Shown one piece after another: positions 9,191 through 17,703 of a DNA stretch of 64,000 nt (its first letter is position 1; each line of letters opens with the position of its first letter). The notes beneath the pieces are model-generated. The model was not told where the DNA came from. It saw only the letters and a list, made by a program, of their open reading frames with translations, and ran no database searches. This stretch comes from SABI01 sp963676605 (GTDB lineage: Bacteria; Spirochaetota; Spirochaetia; Sphaerochaetales; Sphaerochaetaceae), in NCBI GenBank assembly GCA_963676605.2, contig CAXXSP010000018.1, positions 124,001 to 188,000 on the forward strand, written 5' to 3'. Made by a program: the position numbers and the translations under genes.

Positions 9191-9220
9191 ACTATACGAA
9201 AAAGCCCCCTACTCTGTCAA
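9191..9220 (-). promoter_or_regulatory. Promoter of the tRNA-Thr/tRNA-Tyr operon
   Basis: A perfect -35 TTGACA (9220-9215), an 18-nt spacer and a -10 TATAGT (9196-9191), about 12 nt before the mature tRNA-Thr 5' end. Confidence 0.8.
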
Positions 9221-9223
9221 CCT

Positions 9224-10135
9224 CTATTGATATTCTTTCAATAAATTTTCGATCTTCACAATGTTCCTGTCATCAGCACGGGAATGAACAGGCCAGAGCT
9301 CATATTTCTGTTTTGCATACCTGAGAATCATCACCGCTTCCTGCCTGTCACTCATATCCTTCAGAGGTGCGGAGGAATAGGATGGAATGTGGTTCACGCC
9401 TTCTGAGCCTTCGTAGTAGAAATGCTTTTCAAAGACATCCTTCTCATCTTTCCATTCCTTCTCGAATTTACTGATCTTACTCTTTCTCTTCGAAGCGCTC
9501 CAGTCACGTTTGTAGAGCATTTCCGCAAGAGCTCTGTAATGTCCGTGGTAGAGTTTATCATCAGGAATCGTATCAATCGCCTTTCTCGCCATAGAGATGG
9601 CGATGTCGAGGTCTCCATAACTTAGAGGCCATCCCGGAAGTTTGAAATAGAGCTGTCCGATCACATACCAGCCGATCGTTTTATCAAGAACACCGAGATC
9701 ATTCACCACATAGGTAATGGTATCTTTGATAGGATTTGCCTTTCCGAGAGCGTTAAGGGGACCTTTCGTCTCTCCCCAGCGCCCGATATTACTTGCTTTC
9801 CATACATACGCATCCGCATTCTCATGCAGAGAGATGGATTTGTCAGCATACTCTTCTCCCTGCTCGAACATCTCGAACAGCAGATCTTCTCCGGCGCCCT
9901 CTTCCTCGAGTTCATCGGCAATATGGAGGACCACCATGGACAATCTCCAGTAGAGTTCGCTCTGCTCCACAGGATCACTGGTAGTTTTAAGCGCTGCTTC
10001 AATCGCGGCCTTCTCCTCATCCAGACGGTCATACTTGTCCAGGTTATCTATCTCTGCAAGTGTATCGGCGAAAGATGCCGAAAGTGAAAAAGATGCGATA
10101 CAAACAATGATCAGTACAGCAATCAGTTTTTTCAT
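9224..10135 (-). CDS. Exported TPR-like (RMD-type helical repeat) protein
   Basis: Begins MKKLIAVLIIVCIASFSLSA, a typical signal peptide ending near SFA, so it is exported. The rest is helical and resembles tetratricopeptide-like repeats, with segments such as EQGEEYADKSISLHENADAYVWKA and AISMARKAIDTIPDDKLYHGHYRALAEML spaced as repeat helices. The frame is open 12 codons further upstream, but the ATG at 10135 follows GGAGGGG and starts the signal peptide. No enzymatic motif is visible; a periplasmic scaffold or lipid/protein-binding role is inference only. Confidence 0.75.
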   Translation of the reverse strand: MKKLIAVLIIVCIASFSLSASFADTLAEIDNLDKYDRLDEEKAAIEAALKTTSDPVEQSELYWRLSMVVLHIADELEEEGAGEDLLFEMFEQGEEYADKSISLHENADAYVWKASNIGRWGETKGPLNALGKANPIKDTITYVVNDLGVLDKTIGWYVIGQLYFKLPGWPLSYGDLDIAISMARKAIDTIPDDKLYHGHYRALAEMLYKRDWSASKRKSKISKFEKEWKDEKDVFEKHFYYEGSEGVNHIPSYSSAPLKDMSDRQEAVMILRYAKQKYELWPVHSRADDRNIVKIENLLKEYQ

Positions 10136-10162
10136 GATCCCCTCCAATTGATTATTTATTGT

Positions 10163-10190
10163 ATGGTACAACAGTCTCGAGATAAGTCAA
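10163..10190 (-). promoter_or_regulatory. Promoter of the TPR-like protein gene
   Basis: -35 TTGACT (10190-10185), 16-nt spacer and -10 TACCAT (10168-10163). It leaves a leader of about 20 nt containing GGAGGGG. Confidence 0.55.
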
Positions 10191-10226
10191 TACAAGGAGA
10201 AGAAGAGAATGTATATGTGAAAGATG

Positions 10227-10595
10227 TCAGCGGATGATATCCGGTCTCAGATTCTTCGTCTCTCCGTGATACACAGGCTGAAGAACAGTCTCATGGGATG
10301 AGCGGTACAGATGAAGCATGACACGGACTGTCCTCTCCGGCATACCCTGCACTTCGGGTTCCTGTGCACAGAACAGAGGAATGCTCCCCTCACCTGTCGC
10401 CTTGCGGAACGCGGTAGCCGGATTCATGCTTTTCAGATCGGAGGTAACGGTAAACTGGATGGAAACGACGGATTCAGGATCAATGGCGTTTGTCTCGAAC
10501 AGCTCACCCATCAGGCTTCCCACTCTGTCGGTCATTTCCCGGGCGGTGTCAGAGCTCAGCTGAGTTGCTCCCCTCAGCGCATATAATCGTTCCAT
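10227..10595 (-). CDS. aroH: Chorismate mutase, AroH type
   Basis: Converts chorismate to prephenate for phenylalanine and tyrosine synthesis. The 122-residue protein fits the trimeric Bacillus AroH fold. LRGAT holds the N-terminal active-site Arg (R8). TVTSDL with NPATAFR supplies the second Arg. PLFCAQEPEV supplies the active-site Glu, and MPERTVRVMLHLY the C-terminal Arg block. It follows a small membrane protein gene on the same strand. Confidence 0.93.
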   Translation of the reverse strand: MERLYALRGATQLSSDTAREMTDRVGSLMGELFETNAIDPESVVSIQFTVTSDLKSMNPATAFRKATGEGSIPLFCAQEPEVQGMPERTVRVMLHLYRSSHETVLQPVYHGETKNLRPDIIR

Positions 10596-10615
10596 GTCTG
10601 TTCTCTCCTTTCCCT

Positions 10616-10963
10616 CTACATGAGGTGGAAGCGTATTCCCTCTGCAGAGAGTGTGTATACCGTCTGCACGAGAAAGAGAATAATGGAACAGAGAGACATG
10701 TGCAAGAGTGTTCTGACGATCTTCGAGAGGAGGAACATGCCGTCTTTGAGTAGAATGAAGATCAAGAGGACTATCAGATATGCACCGTAGAGGAGACCCG
10801 TCGAGGCGAGGATATTCAGGACACGGGTAGAGAATGTGAGAAACATCCCTGTCGTTTCAAAGAAGAGATTAAAGGAGAAGAGTCCCGCACCGAACAGCAG
10901 GATAAGGGAAAAGTAGAGATAGAGTTTCTCGCTATATGCATATAATCGTCTTGTCCGTAACAT
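10616..10963 (-). CDS. Small integral membrane protein of unknown function
   Basis: From the ATG at 10963 the protein is about 115 residues: MLRTRRLYAYSEKLYLYF, then three to four hydrophobic segments (SLILLFGAGLFSFNLFF, LNILASTGLLYGAYLIVLLIFILL, SLCSIILFLVQTVY). The frame is open to 11056, but a TATACT box lies seven bases before the 10963 ATG, which makes this a likely leaderless start. I recognise no family. It lies 20 nt before aroH and is probably co-transcribed with it. Confidence 0.6.
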   Translation of the reverse strand: MLRTRRLYAYSEKLYLYFSLILLFGAGLFSFNLFFETTGMFLTFSTRVLNILASTGLLYGAYLIVLLIFILLKDGMFLLSKIVRTLLHMSLCSIILFLVQTVYTLSAEGIRFHLM

Positions 10964-11096
10964 CGAGATTAGTATATCATATTTCAGCACGGCAGTGACA
11001 TCAGAAGAGAGAAGTATTCTCTTCCCCTCCTGATTCATGTGTCTGTGAGTTATCACGACGTGTCAGCTCAATGATGCGGGTAAGGAAGGAATCATC

Positions 11097-12416
11097 TTGA
11101 AACACTCTATCGAAAAACTGAAAAAGTTCGGAATCTGCCCCCCTGATATGCTCATCCCCACCGATGGTATTGATCTTGAAAAGTGGGCTATTGTCGCTTG
11201 TGACCAGTATACCTCCCAGCCGGAATATTGGGAAAAGGCTGCAGAAATCGCAGGCTCCGATCCCTCAACGCTGAATCTTATCTACCCGGAAGTTTTCCTT
11301 GAGGAAGACAATCCTGAAATACGTATTGCCTCCATCAACGAATCCATGCGCGAATATCTGGAGAAGGGAGTCTTCAAGACCTATCCTCAGACTTTCTTTC
11401 TTATTCACAGAATGACAGAAAGCGGCCTTGAGCGATGGGGGCTTGTCGCCGCACTCGACCTCGATCATTACAGCTATGCCAAGGATTCAAAAACCTGGGT
11501 GCGTGCGACTGAAGGAACGATTGAGTCGAGAATTCCTCCAAGAAAACTGATCCGTAAGGATGCTCCTCTTGAGCTCCCTCATATTCTTGTACTTCTCAGT
11601 GATGAAAAGCGGAGTATCATCGAACCGCTTGTGAAGAACAGAGGGAACCTGGAACAGGTGTATGACACAGACCTGATGCTCGGCGGTGGACATATCACGG
11701 GCTATGCTGTACAGAGCGAGGAAGACCTGAACAGCATTGCAGATGCCCTTGAAGCGCTTTTCTCTACAGCCGATCCTGCGAATCCGCTTATCTACGCGAT
11801 GGGAGACGGAAATCATTCTCTCGCAACGGCTAAATCCTGCTGGGAAGACCTCAAGAAGGAGCTCTCCCCTGAAGAGCTTGAAAACCATCCCGCACGTTAT
11901 GCTCTCGTAGAACTTGAGAACATCTTTGATGAGGGGCTGACCTTCGAACCGATCCATCGTGTCCTCTTCAATGTCGATAAAGAAAAATTCCAGCAGATAC
12001 TCTCACGTCATTGTGCTTCATTCACAGAAGAAATGGTGGCATCAGTCGCCTCTCTCGAAAAAACCATGGAAGAAGAAACTGCGAAACAGGTTTTCGGCTA
12101 TCAGGATGCTTCAGGAATCACCCTGTACACACTCAGTTCTCCCCAGGCTTCGATCGCCGCGGGTACGCTGCAGCTTCTTATTGATGAAATCATCGCTGAC
12201 GGAACAGTGAGTGTCGACTACATTCACGGTGCTGATGTGACCTCAAAACTCGGAGCAAAGGAGGGAAATATCGGACTCTTCCTTCCTGCTATCCGCAAAG
12301 ACACATTCTTTGATTCCATCATCTCTGACGGAGCTCTCCCGAGAAAGACGTTCAGCATGGGTGAAGCTGATGAGAAGCGATATTATATGGAAGCGAGAAA
12401 GATTTCCCGTACATAA
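11097..12416 (+). CDS. DUF1015 family protein
   Basis: A 439-residue cytoplasmic protein of the DUF1015 family (COG4198), whose members often sit near serine/3-phosphoglycerate genes but have no settled biochemical role. Family features seen are CPPDMLIPTDG near the start, WAIVACDQYTSQPEYW, the central LGGGHITGYAV, MGDGNHSLATAKSCW, and VDYIHGADVTSKLG near the C-terminus. The start is TTG, preceded by AAGGAAGGA. It is a single plus-strand gene followed by a strong terminator. Confidence 0.85.
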   Translation: MKHSIEKLKKFGICPPDMLIPTDGIDLEKWAIVACDQYTSQPEYWEKAAEIAGSDPSTLNLIYPEVFLEEDNPEIRIASINESMREYLEKGVFKTYPQTFFLIHRMTESGLERWGLVAALDLDHYSYAKDSKTWVRATEGTIESRIPPRKLIRKDAPLELPHILVLLSDEKRSIIEPLVKNRGNLEQVYDTDLMLGGGHITGYAVQSEEDLNSIADALEALFSTADPANPLIYAMGDGNHSLATAKSCWEDLKKELSPEELENHPARYALVELENIFDEGLTFEPIHRVLFNVDKEKFQQILSRHCASFTEEMVASVASLEKTMEEETAKQVFGYQDASGITLYTLSSPQASIAAGTLQLLIDEIIADGTVSVDYIHGADVTSKLGAKEGNIGLFLPAIRKDTFFDSIISDGALPRKTFSMGEADEKRYYMEARKISRT

Positions 12417-12434
12417 AGATTCCTCAAGAGACTG

Positions 12435-12471
12435 AAAACACCTGCCGTTCAATCTGTTCTGCAGGTGTTTT
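12435..12471. terminator. Bidirectional terminator between DUF1015 gene and sua5
   Basis: AAAACACCTGC (12435-12445) pairs with GCAGGTGTTTT (12461-12471), an eleven-pair stem with T-rich flanks on both strands, between two converging genes. Confidence 0.88.
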
Positions 12472-12473
12472 TA

Positions 12474-13046
12474 TTAACTTACAAGAGATGTGACATCAAG
12501 TAAGCCCTGCCTGATCAGGTGTGGTTCTTCCCCGCTCAGGTCGACGATTGTACTCGCGGTGGTTCCCTGTTCCTTCTCTCCCTCGATACAGAGAGGAACC
12601 CTCTGCCCGAACACCTCGAGAATCTGGGAGAAATCATGAAGACTCTGCTCCCCGGAGATGTTGACGCTGCTGGAATAGAGAGGAGAGCCAAGCCGCTCGA
12701 TGAGCTCCAGAAGGAAGGGGTCTGAAGGTACACGGAGAGCAACACTCCCGTTTCCCGCAGCCCGTTTCACAATGAGGGTCAGCGGTCCGGGCCAGAGCTT
12801 CTTCCACTCAGGGGGAATCGGTGTACCACTCAGAGTGTTTGCCATCTGCAGGGTGACAAGTTCAATGAAGGGCTTGTCCCTGTCCCGTCCTTTCAGCTCC
12901 CTCAGAGCCATCTCACTTTCCGGGGCTTTTCCCACTAATCCGTAAATTGTATCGCAGGGCATGATAGCAACCTTGCCCGTGCCGAGTATCTCAAGGAGGG
13001 CATCGAGTGCCTCCTCGCGTTTCTTGATAGATAGTATGGAACTCAT
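12474..13046 (-). CDS. L-threonylcarbamoyladenylate synthase (Sua5/YrdC/YciO family)
   Basis: Makes threonylcarbamoyl-AMP for t6A37 tRNA modification. The YrdC domain is visible: GTGKVAIMPCDTIYGLVG for the nucleotide site, ELKGRDRDKPFIELV with the conserved K-R-K pattern, and SSSVNISGE. At about 190 residues it is a stand-alone YrdC domain without the Sua5 C-terminal extension, so YciO-type is possible. The frame is open to 13112, but ATG 13046, with AGAGGTG just upstream, matches the family start. It starts directly after the FtsB-like gene, so the two form a unit. Confidence 0.9.
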   Translation of the reverse strand: MSSILSIKKREEALDALLEILGTGKVAIMPCDTIYGLVGKAPESEMALRELKGRDRDKPFIELVTLQMANTLSGTPIPPEWKKLWPGPLTLIVKRAAGNGSVALRVPSDPFLLELIERLGSPLYSSSVNISGEQSLHDFSQILEVFGQRVPLCIEGEKEQGTTASTIVDLSGEEPHLIRQGLLDVTSLVS

Positions 13047-13047
13047 G

Positions 13048-13509
13048 TTACACCTCTTTCTTTCTTCGCACCCGCAGTACATTCCGTAGAATAAGCAATA
13101 CCATACCGACAAAGACGGCAGTAAGAGCTGAGACGGCAGGCCGGCCCAGAAACCGGGCTACACGAGTCAGGAAAGAAGGATCTGAGTACATTTTCTCCTG
13201 CTCTCTGACAGGGATATCAGGAGTAAGCTCCTTCTCGAAGATATAGATCTTCTCATTCTCACGGGAGTATCCTATGGCATTCATAACGGATGTCATCTGT
13301 GATTCATGGGAGACTCCTATACTCTTCTGGTACAATGCCTCGTTATCTCTTTTCAGTGCATCCCTGCCTTTCAGTTCCTCAGAAAGCACTTGTTCCTGTT
13401 CAGCGGTGACAAGCATTCCATATTCGGAAAAACCGATCTGCAGCAGGGTGTAGACCGCCAGAATCAATGAGATATAGAGCAATACTGACGAGATAGAACT
13501 CTGTTTCAT
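13048..13509 (-). CDS. FtsB/DivIC-like septum formation initiator protein
   Basis: 153 residues. An N-terminal membrane helix (VLLYISLILAVYTLLQIGF) is followed by SEYGMLVTAEQ and a short coiled coil, then an AIGYSRENEKIYIFEKE segment that resembles the LGYVKPGEIVY tail of FtsB/DivIC proteins. This supports a divisome role at the inner membrane. Unlike ordinary FtsB (about 100 residues) it has a second hydrophobic segment near the C-terminus (ALTAVFVGMVLLILRNVL) with a basic tail. The assignment rests on architecture and weak motif similarity. Confidence 0.6.
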   Translation of the reverse strand: MKQSSISSVLLYISLILAVYTLLQIGFSEYGMLVTAEQEQVLSEELKGRDALKRDNEALYQKSIGVSHESQMTSVMNAIGYSRENEKIYIFEKELTPDIPVREQEKMYSDPSFLTRVARFLGRPAVSALTAVFVGMVLLILRNVLRVRRKKEV

Positions 13510-13589
13510 TCCTGTTCATCCTATCATGAAAGAAACGTTTACAGAAGCATAGGCGTATCTCATATATACAGCATATTCCTGTAATTTCC

Positions 13590-13618
13590 TTGTAATAAAG
13601 ATTTGAAGACGCTATACT
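13590..13618 (+). promoter_or_regulatory. Promoter upstream of the GGDEF-like gene
   Basis: -35 TTGTAA (13590-13595), a 17-nt spacer and -10 TATACT (13613-13618). The start codon is 83 nt downstream, which leaves an unusually long leader for this window. Confidence 0.7.
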
Positions 13619-13632
13619 GATCTATAAAAGAG

Positions 13633-13672
13633 GCCACTCGATACCCTTTACGGAACGGGTTCGGCTTTTTTT
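13633..13672 (+). terminator. Possible attenuator hairpin in the leader of the GGDEF-like gene
   Basis: Within the leader, CGA..CCC (about 13639-13646) can pair with GGG.TCG (about 13657-13663), directly followed by a run of seven or eight T (13665-13672). The stem is short and has bulges. Lying between a promoter and the next ORF on the same strand, it could be an attenuator or the end of a very short RNA. Confidence 0.4.
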
Positions 13673-13700
13673 ATATCAATTGAGGAATCTTTAACGGTAT

Positions 13701-14819
13701 ATGAAAGTGGAAAATAAGAAACGTAACGGAAGAATTGTTTTTACTACATTCTTTGTAACGAGCCTCATTCTTGCCGCCGGAACCTTCCTGTTTGTGTCAT
13801 TCGTCATGCCTCTCTATCAGATAAGTGCTCAGGCTGTACGCAGCGTACTTGTCAGGCTTCTCCCCATCCTTACAGGATTACTCCTTGCTGTCATTTCAAT
13901 GATCATAGCTCCTCCCCATATCGAGAAAAAACGTGACAGGGAGGATGAATTACCCATAGAAGAAATCACCTCGCCCCTGTATGTACTTCCCGACGAGGAG
14001 TCACGAAGCGACCTCGGCCCCTACCTTGATCCGGCCGGTCCATCAGTAGCCCAGCAGAAGGTAGTTGACGAACACCTTGCTCATGTGGAACATACCATCC
14101 CCTCCTCACTTGATTCTGTAGGTGCCCCTCCTGTCATTCTTGATGCGCAGCAGGTACTTGAAATGCCTATCATTTCAGGAGAAGAGCCGGCGGCAGTGCC
14201 TGAAACGATAACAGAAAAAACCATGGAAGCAGTCACTGAGGCTCCTGCTGAAACCTATACACCTGCTGAAGCAACTCACCTTGACCGGAACATCCTCTTC
14301 GCATCCTACCCTTTCCCTATAGAGCCGGGAACACCGATAGCAGAGCTTCTTGAACCGATCGGAGCAAGCGAAGGTGTCAATGAAAGTGAATACCCAGAAC
14401 TCTTTGCACAGACGGAGGATACATTCTCAGACCGTCTCTCAGCTGAAATTGATTCGTCTGAGAGCATGCAGTATTCAATGAGCGTTGCACGTATAGCGAC
14501 AGATGGGAACAAGGATGTCTGTGACGCCCTGAGTGCAATCTCCTCCATCACCTCAATCATGTACAGGGACGGAAATTCCTTCTCCCTCATTCTTCCCTTT
14601 CATTCCTTCAATCAGGCAGGAAGGACACTGGCAGGCCTGTTCTCACGGGTGAAGAAGCTGTATCCCGATGCAATTCTCACCTGCGGGTATTCAACTCTCG
14701 GGGAAAGGAATGCAGTTGCAGAGGTACTTCTTGAGGAGATGAATACCGCCTGTGATGTTGCCCGTGAGCATGGCGGATTCGCTATCATCGGGTATGATCC
14801 CGAGATCGAGGAAGCGTAA
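13701..14819 (+). CDS. Membrane protein with degenerate GGDEF-like domain
   Basis: 372 residues. Two N-terminal membrane helices (about 12-38 and 45-70) precede a low-complexity acidic/Pro linker (about 75-250). The C-terminal ~110 residues resemble the second half of a GGDEF domain: MYRDGNSFSLILPF occupies the place of the R-GGDEF-A/I-LLP strand, TCGYSTL that of the S-I-G-V strand, and the region ends MNTACDVAREHGGFAIIGY like the ADEAL-x-x-AK helix. The GGDEF signature is replaced by RDGNSF (289-294), so no cyclase activity is expected. The similarity is a reading by eye. No strong Shine-Dalgarno precedes ATG 13701. Confidence 0.6.
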   Translation: MKVENKKRNGRIVFTTFFVTSLILAAGTFLFVSFVMPLYQISAQAVRSVLVRLLPILTGLLLAVISMIIAPPHIEKKRDREDELPIEEITSPLYVLPDEESRSDLGPYLDPAGPSVAQQKVVDEHLAHVEHTIPSSLDSVGAPPVILDAQQVLEMPIISGEEPAAVPETITEKTMEAVTEAPAETYTPAEATHLDRNILFASYPFPIEPGTPIAELLEPIGASEGVNESEYPELFAQTEDTFSDRLSAEIDSSESMQYSMSVARIATDGNKDVCDALSAISSITSIMYRDGNSFSLILPFHSFNQAGRTLAGLFSRVKKLYPDAILTCGYSTLGERNAVAEVLLEEMNTACDVAREHGGFAIIGYDPEIEEA

Positions 14820-14839
14820 GCCCCACTCTCCCTTTTCGA

Positions 14840-15763
14840 TCAGTCTTTCAATCCGATCTCTATAACCTGACGGTCCCGTGCAAGGAACGCCGCGGGAAAC
14901 ACTTCCCGTGCCTCTTTCTTCAGCTGCTTCAGTTCACGATTCGTATATCGCGGAGAAAAATGGAAGAGACCGAGAGATGCAACCTCTGCATCCCGTGCTA
15001 TCGTGGCTGCCTGCCGTGCACTCATATGTTTCTTCTCACGTGCACTGTCAAGAAGGGAATCATCAAACATACCTTCACAGAGCAGAAGATCCGACTTCTT
15101 CACATGCTCTGCGATAGTGGGAAGGTAGAGCGTATCTGTCACATAGGAGAACTTGCGTCCACTCCGTGGAGGACCCATCACCATAGCTCCCGTGACGGTA
15201 TGCCCATCCGGAGTCTGTACATCCATTCCCCTCTGGAGAAGCGACCATGCAGGACCTTTCGGGATCCCGAGTGCTTCAGCCTTCTCGGGATAAAAGATTC
15301 CGGGCCTATCTTTTTCTGTGAGCGTATACCCGACACAGGGTTTTGTATGATCAAGTTCAAACGCCTCAATGGTATACTCTTCCGTATCAACGATCACTCC
15401 GGGTTCCACCGTCTTCACGATGATTTCGTAGTTGATATACATGTCGAGCATCTTTCGTGTCGTATGAATATAATCATGAAGTTTCTTCGGACCATAGATG
15501 GTGAGCGGTTCGCTCCGGTCAACCTGGGATGAGAGCATGAGCATGCCGGGAAGCCCGGTGACATGGTCTGCATGCATGTGAGAGATGAATATACTCGAGA
15601 TCTTCTTCCATTTCAGGTTGAGCATCTTTAATGAGATCTGTGTTCCTTCCCCGCAGTCAAAAAGAAACAACTCACCCTCACGCCGTACGAGGGCTGAGGT
15701 GAGAAACCTTCCGGGAAGGGGCATCATTCCGCTTGTACCAAGAACAAATACTTCAAGATTCAT
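14840..15763 (-). CDS. rnz: Ribonuclease Z
   Basis: Endonuclease that trims tRNA 3' ends, needed here because the tRNA genes seen lack CCA. The 307-residue metallo-beta-lactamase protein has the SHMHADH metal motif (H62, H64, D66, H67), the FDCGEGTQ strand, LDHTKPCVGY, TDTLYLP and a C-terminal LFHFSPRYT histidine motif. Length matches the short RNase Z form. It is the last gene of the minus-strand run from the Rnf cluster. Confidence 0.93.
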   Translation of the reverse strand: MNLEVFVLGTSGMMPLPGRFLTSALVRREGELFLFDCGEGTQISLKMLNLKWKKISSIFISHMHADHVTGLPGMLMLSSQVDRSEPLTIYGPKKLHDYIHTTRKMLDMYINYEIIVKTVEPGVIVDTEEYTIEAFELDHTKPCVGYTLTEKDRPGIFYPEKAEALGIPKGPAWSLLQRGMDVQTPDGHTVTGAMVMGPPRSGRKFSYVTDTLYLPTIAEHVKKSDLLLCEGMFDDSLLDSAREKKHMSARQAATIARDAEVASLGLFHFSPRYTNRELKQLKKEAREVFPAAFLARDRQVIEIGLKD

Positions 15764-15787
15764 AACGGAAGACAGACTACCCTGTAT

Positions 15788-16996
15788 TCAGTCTTGTTGC
15801 AACACATCAAGAGAGCGAATGTGGATGATATGGCGGAGTGTGAAGACAACTGAAACAATACTCATACAAAGCAATGCCGAGGTAAGGAGGAGAATCCTCC
15901 CGTACGGGATATCTACATCGAAGGAGAGCAGGTAATATCTGAGGGCAGGAAAATCATAGGACTGTAGGAATGAGAGGATCGAAGAGAGCTGAGAGGAGAG
16001 AAGCACTCCCAGGGCTGTTCCGCTTACAAGCGCGAGAACCGTCACACTCGTGATCGCAAGAATATATCCTGTGATGATGGAGAGGGATCGGGCTCCGAGG
16101 ATTTTCTGCATGGCGATCTCTTCCTTCGCATCCTCAATAAGTTCATGCGTGACTGCCGTGATGTAAAATACAGCTGCAACCAGAATCGTAAGGAAGACAG
16201 CAAAGATAATCTGTCTGCTTGTGGCGAAGTTTTCATACATCTCTGTGTTGAATTCATGATAGGTCGCCCACTGAAAATGTTCCCCCGAAGCCTCCGATAT
16301 CGAGCTGATCAGTCCATTTGCCTTCTGATCACTGTACGAATCCATGATAATTTCGGTCTGAACATCATCAGAGGGAAGGAGTCTGTCTCCCGACTCACCG
16401 TCGATGAACACCAGGGACTCATCCAGTGCATAGAATCCGGTATCGAAAATACCCTGAATGACACCGAGAGCAGGCCGGACCCGCTTCTGCCCAGCAGATG
16501 GAAGGACCACGAGACCGAGACGGTCGCCGATGTTCACCTTCAGGTGATCCGCAATGGTTCTGCTCAGATAGAGTCCGGGAAGGGCTCCTGTCCTGGAGAG
16601 CTCTTGTTCTGCGTCCAGGTTGAGTTCCTTCTCTCTCATCTCATTGAAATAGGTTTGCTGTACCCCTTTCAGATATACTTCCTTCGTCTCATCGGAGGAA
16701 TAGAGGATACCATAGCCGTGAATTGTCTGGTCTGCTCCTTCAACCTCCTCTCTGTCTGTCAGGGAAGGCAGGGAATCGATACTCCGGTAGATCTGCAGAT
16801 GTCCGTCCTGGAGAAGTACATACTTCTTTGTTATCCCCTCTATCATTCCTTCGGTGAAACTCAGGGAGAGGACGAGAGGAATCATCAGAAGTGTAATCAG
16901 TACGAAGAGACGTATGACGGTTCTGTTCTTCTTTCCCTTGGCCTTCCGGTAGAGAATCGACCTGGCGAGGGTTGCAGGGTACCTCAGGTTACTCAT
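15788..16996 (-). CDS. ABC transporter permease, LolC/LolE (FtsX/MacB) type
   Basis: 402 residues. One N-terminal membrane helix (LFVLITLLMIPLVLSLSF), an extracytoplasmic MacB-PCD-like domain (~45-260), and a C-terminal FtsX domain with three helices (IIFAVFLTILVAAVFYITAV, GYILAITSVTVLALVSG, ILLLTSALLCMSIVSVVF). This is the four-helix layout of lipoprotein-releasing permeases, which extract lipoproteins from the inner membrane. It overlaps the ATPase gene by 4 nt (ATGA). Which of LolC or LolE it corresponds to cannot be told; MacB-like export is an alternative. Confidence 0.85.
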   Translation of the reverse strand: MSNLRYPATLARSILYRKAKGKKNRTVIRLFVLITLLMIPLVLSLSFTEGMIEGITKKYVLLQDGHLQIYRSIDSLPSLTDREEVEGADQTIHGYGILYSSDETKEVYLKGVQQTYFNEMREKELNLDAEQELSRTGALPGLYLSRTIADHLKVNIGDRLGLVVLPSAGQKRVRPALGVIQGIFDTGFYALDESLVFIDGESGDRLLPSDDVQTEIIMDSYSDQKANGLISSISEASGEHFQWATYHEFNTEMYENFATSRQIIFAVFLTILVAAVFYITAVTHELIEDAKEEIAMQKILGARSLSIITGYILAITSVTVLALVSGTALGVLLSSQLSSILSFLQSYDFPALRYYLLSFDVDIPYGRILLLTSALLCMSIVSVVFTLRHIIHIRSLDVLQQD

Positions 16997-17676
16997 AACT
17001 CTTTCTCAATACCCCTGTTCTGCAGCTGATACACCTCGGTGCATCGATGTGCGAGTGTCGGATCATGAGTGACAAGAAGGAGAGTTCTGTTCTCTTCACG
17101 CACCAGATCGAACAGAAGGGTCTCGACTTCCGCACTGCTCTGCTCATCGAGAGAACCGGTAGGTTCGTCAGCTATGATGATATCAGGATCATTGATCAGT
17201 GCACGGCAGAGCGCGACCCGCTGGCGTTCTCCCCCGCTGAGCTTGCCCGGGTGGTGGCTCATCCGTTCACTGAGCCCCACTCTCTCCAGAAGTGCCTGAG
17301 CTCTCTTTTTCATCACACGGGAGGCATCTCCCCTGATAAGTGAAGGCATCATGACATTCTCAAGGGCTGTAAAATCCTCCAGAAGAATATGAGTCTGGAA
17401 AATGAATCCGATGTTTGCATTGCGATACCGGGAGAGTTCCCTGTCGCTCATGCCTGCAAGAGAGGTTGTGTGATAGATGACGTTTCCACTGTCGGGAGTG
17501 TCGAGACCGCCGGCTATATTCAGAAGAGTGGTTTTTCCGCTTCCGCTCTTTCCTATAATCGCAAGAGAAGACCCTCGATATATGGAGAGAGAGAGGTCTT
17601 CCAGTACGGTCAGCGATTTCTCGCCGGTCTTGAACCGTTTCGTGATCGACTGCAGAGATAAGAGTGTGTCATTCAT
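16993..17676 (-). CDS. lolD: Lipoprotein-releasing ABC transporter ATP-binding protein (LolD-like)
   Basis: 227-residue ABC ATPase with Walker A GKSGSGKT (42-49), Q-loop FIFQTHILLEDFT, signature LSGGERQR, Walker B DIIIADEPTGSLDE and the switch histidine in LLLVTHD. Length and the absence of other domains fit LolD/MacB-type ATPases. It lies between two Lol-type permease genes, so the set would form a LolCD2E-like complex. Confidence 0.9.
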   Translation of the reverse strand: MNDTLLSLQSITKRFKTGEKSLTVLEDLSLSIYRGSSLAIIGKSGSGKTTLLNIAGGLDTPDSGNVIYHTTSLAGMSDRELSRYRNANIGFIFQTHILLEDFTALENVMMPSLIRGDASRVMKKRAQALLERVGLSERMSHHPGKLSGGERQRVALCRALINDPDIIIADEPTGSLDEQSSAEVETLLFDLVREENRTLLLVTHDPTLAHRCTEVYQLQNRGIEKEL

Positions 17677-17703
17677 GGTGAAGCATCTCCATTGGTTCCT
17701 TTT

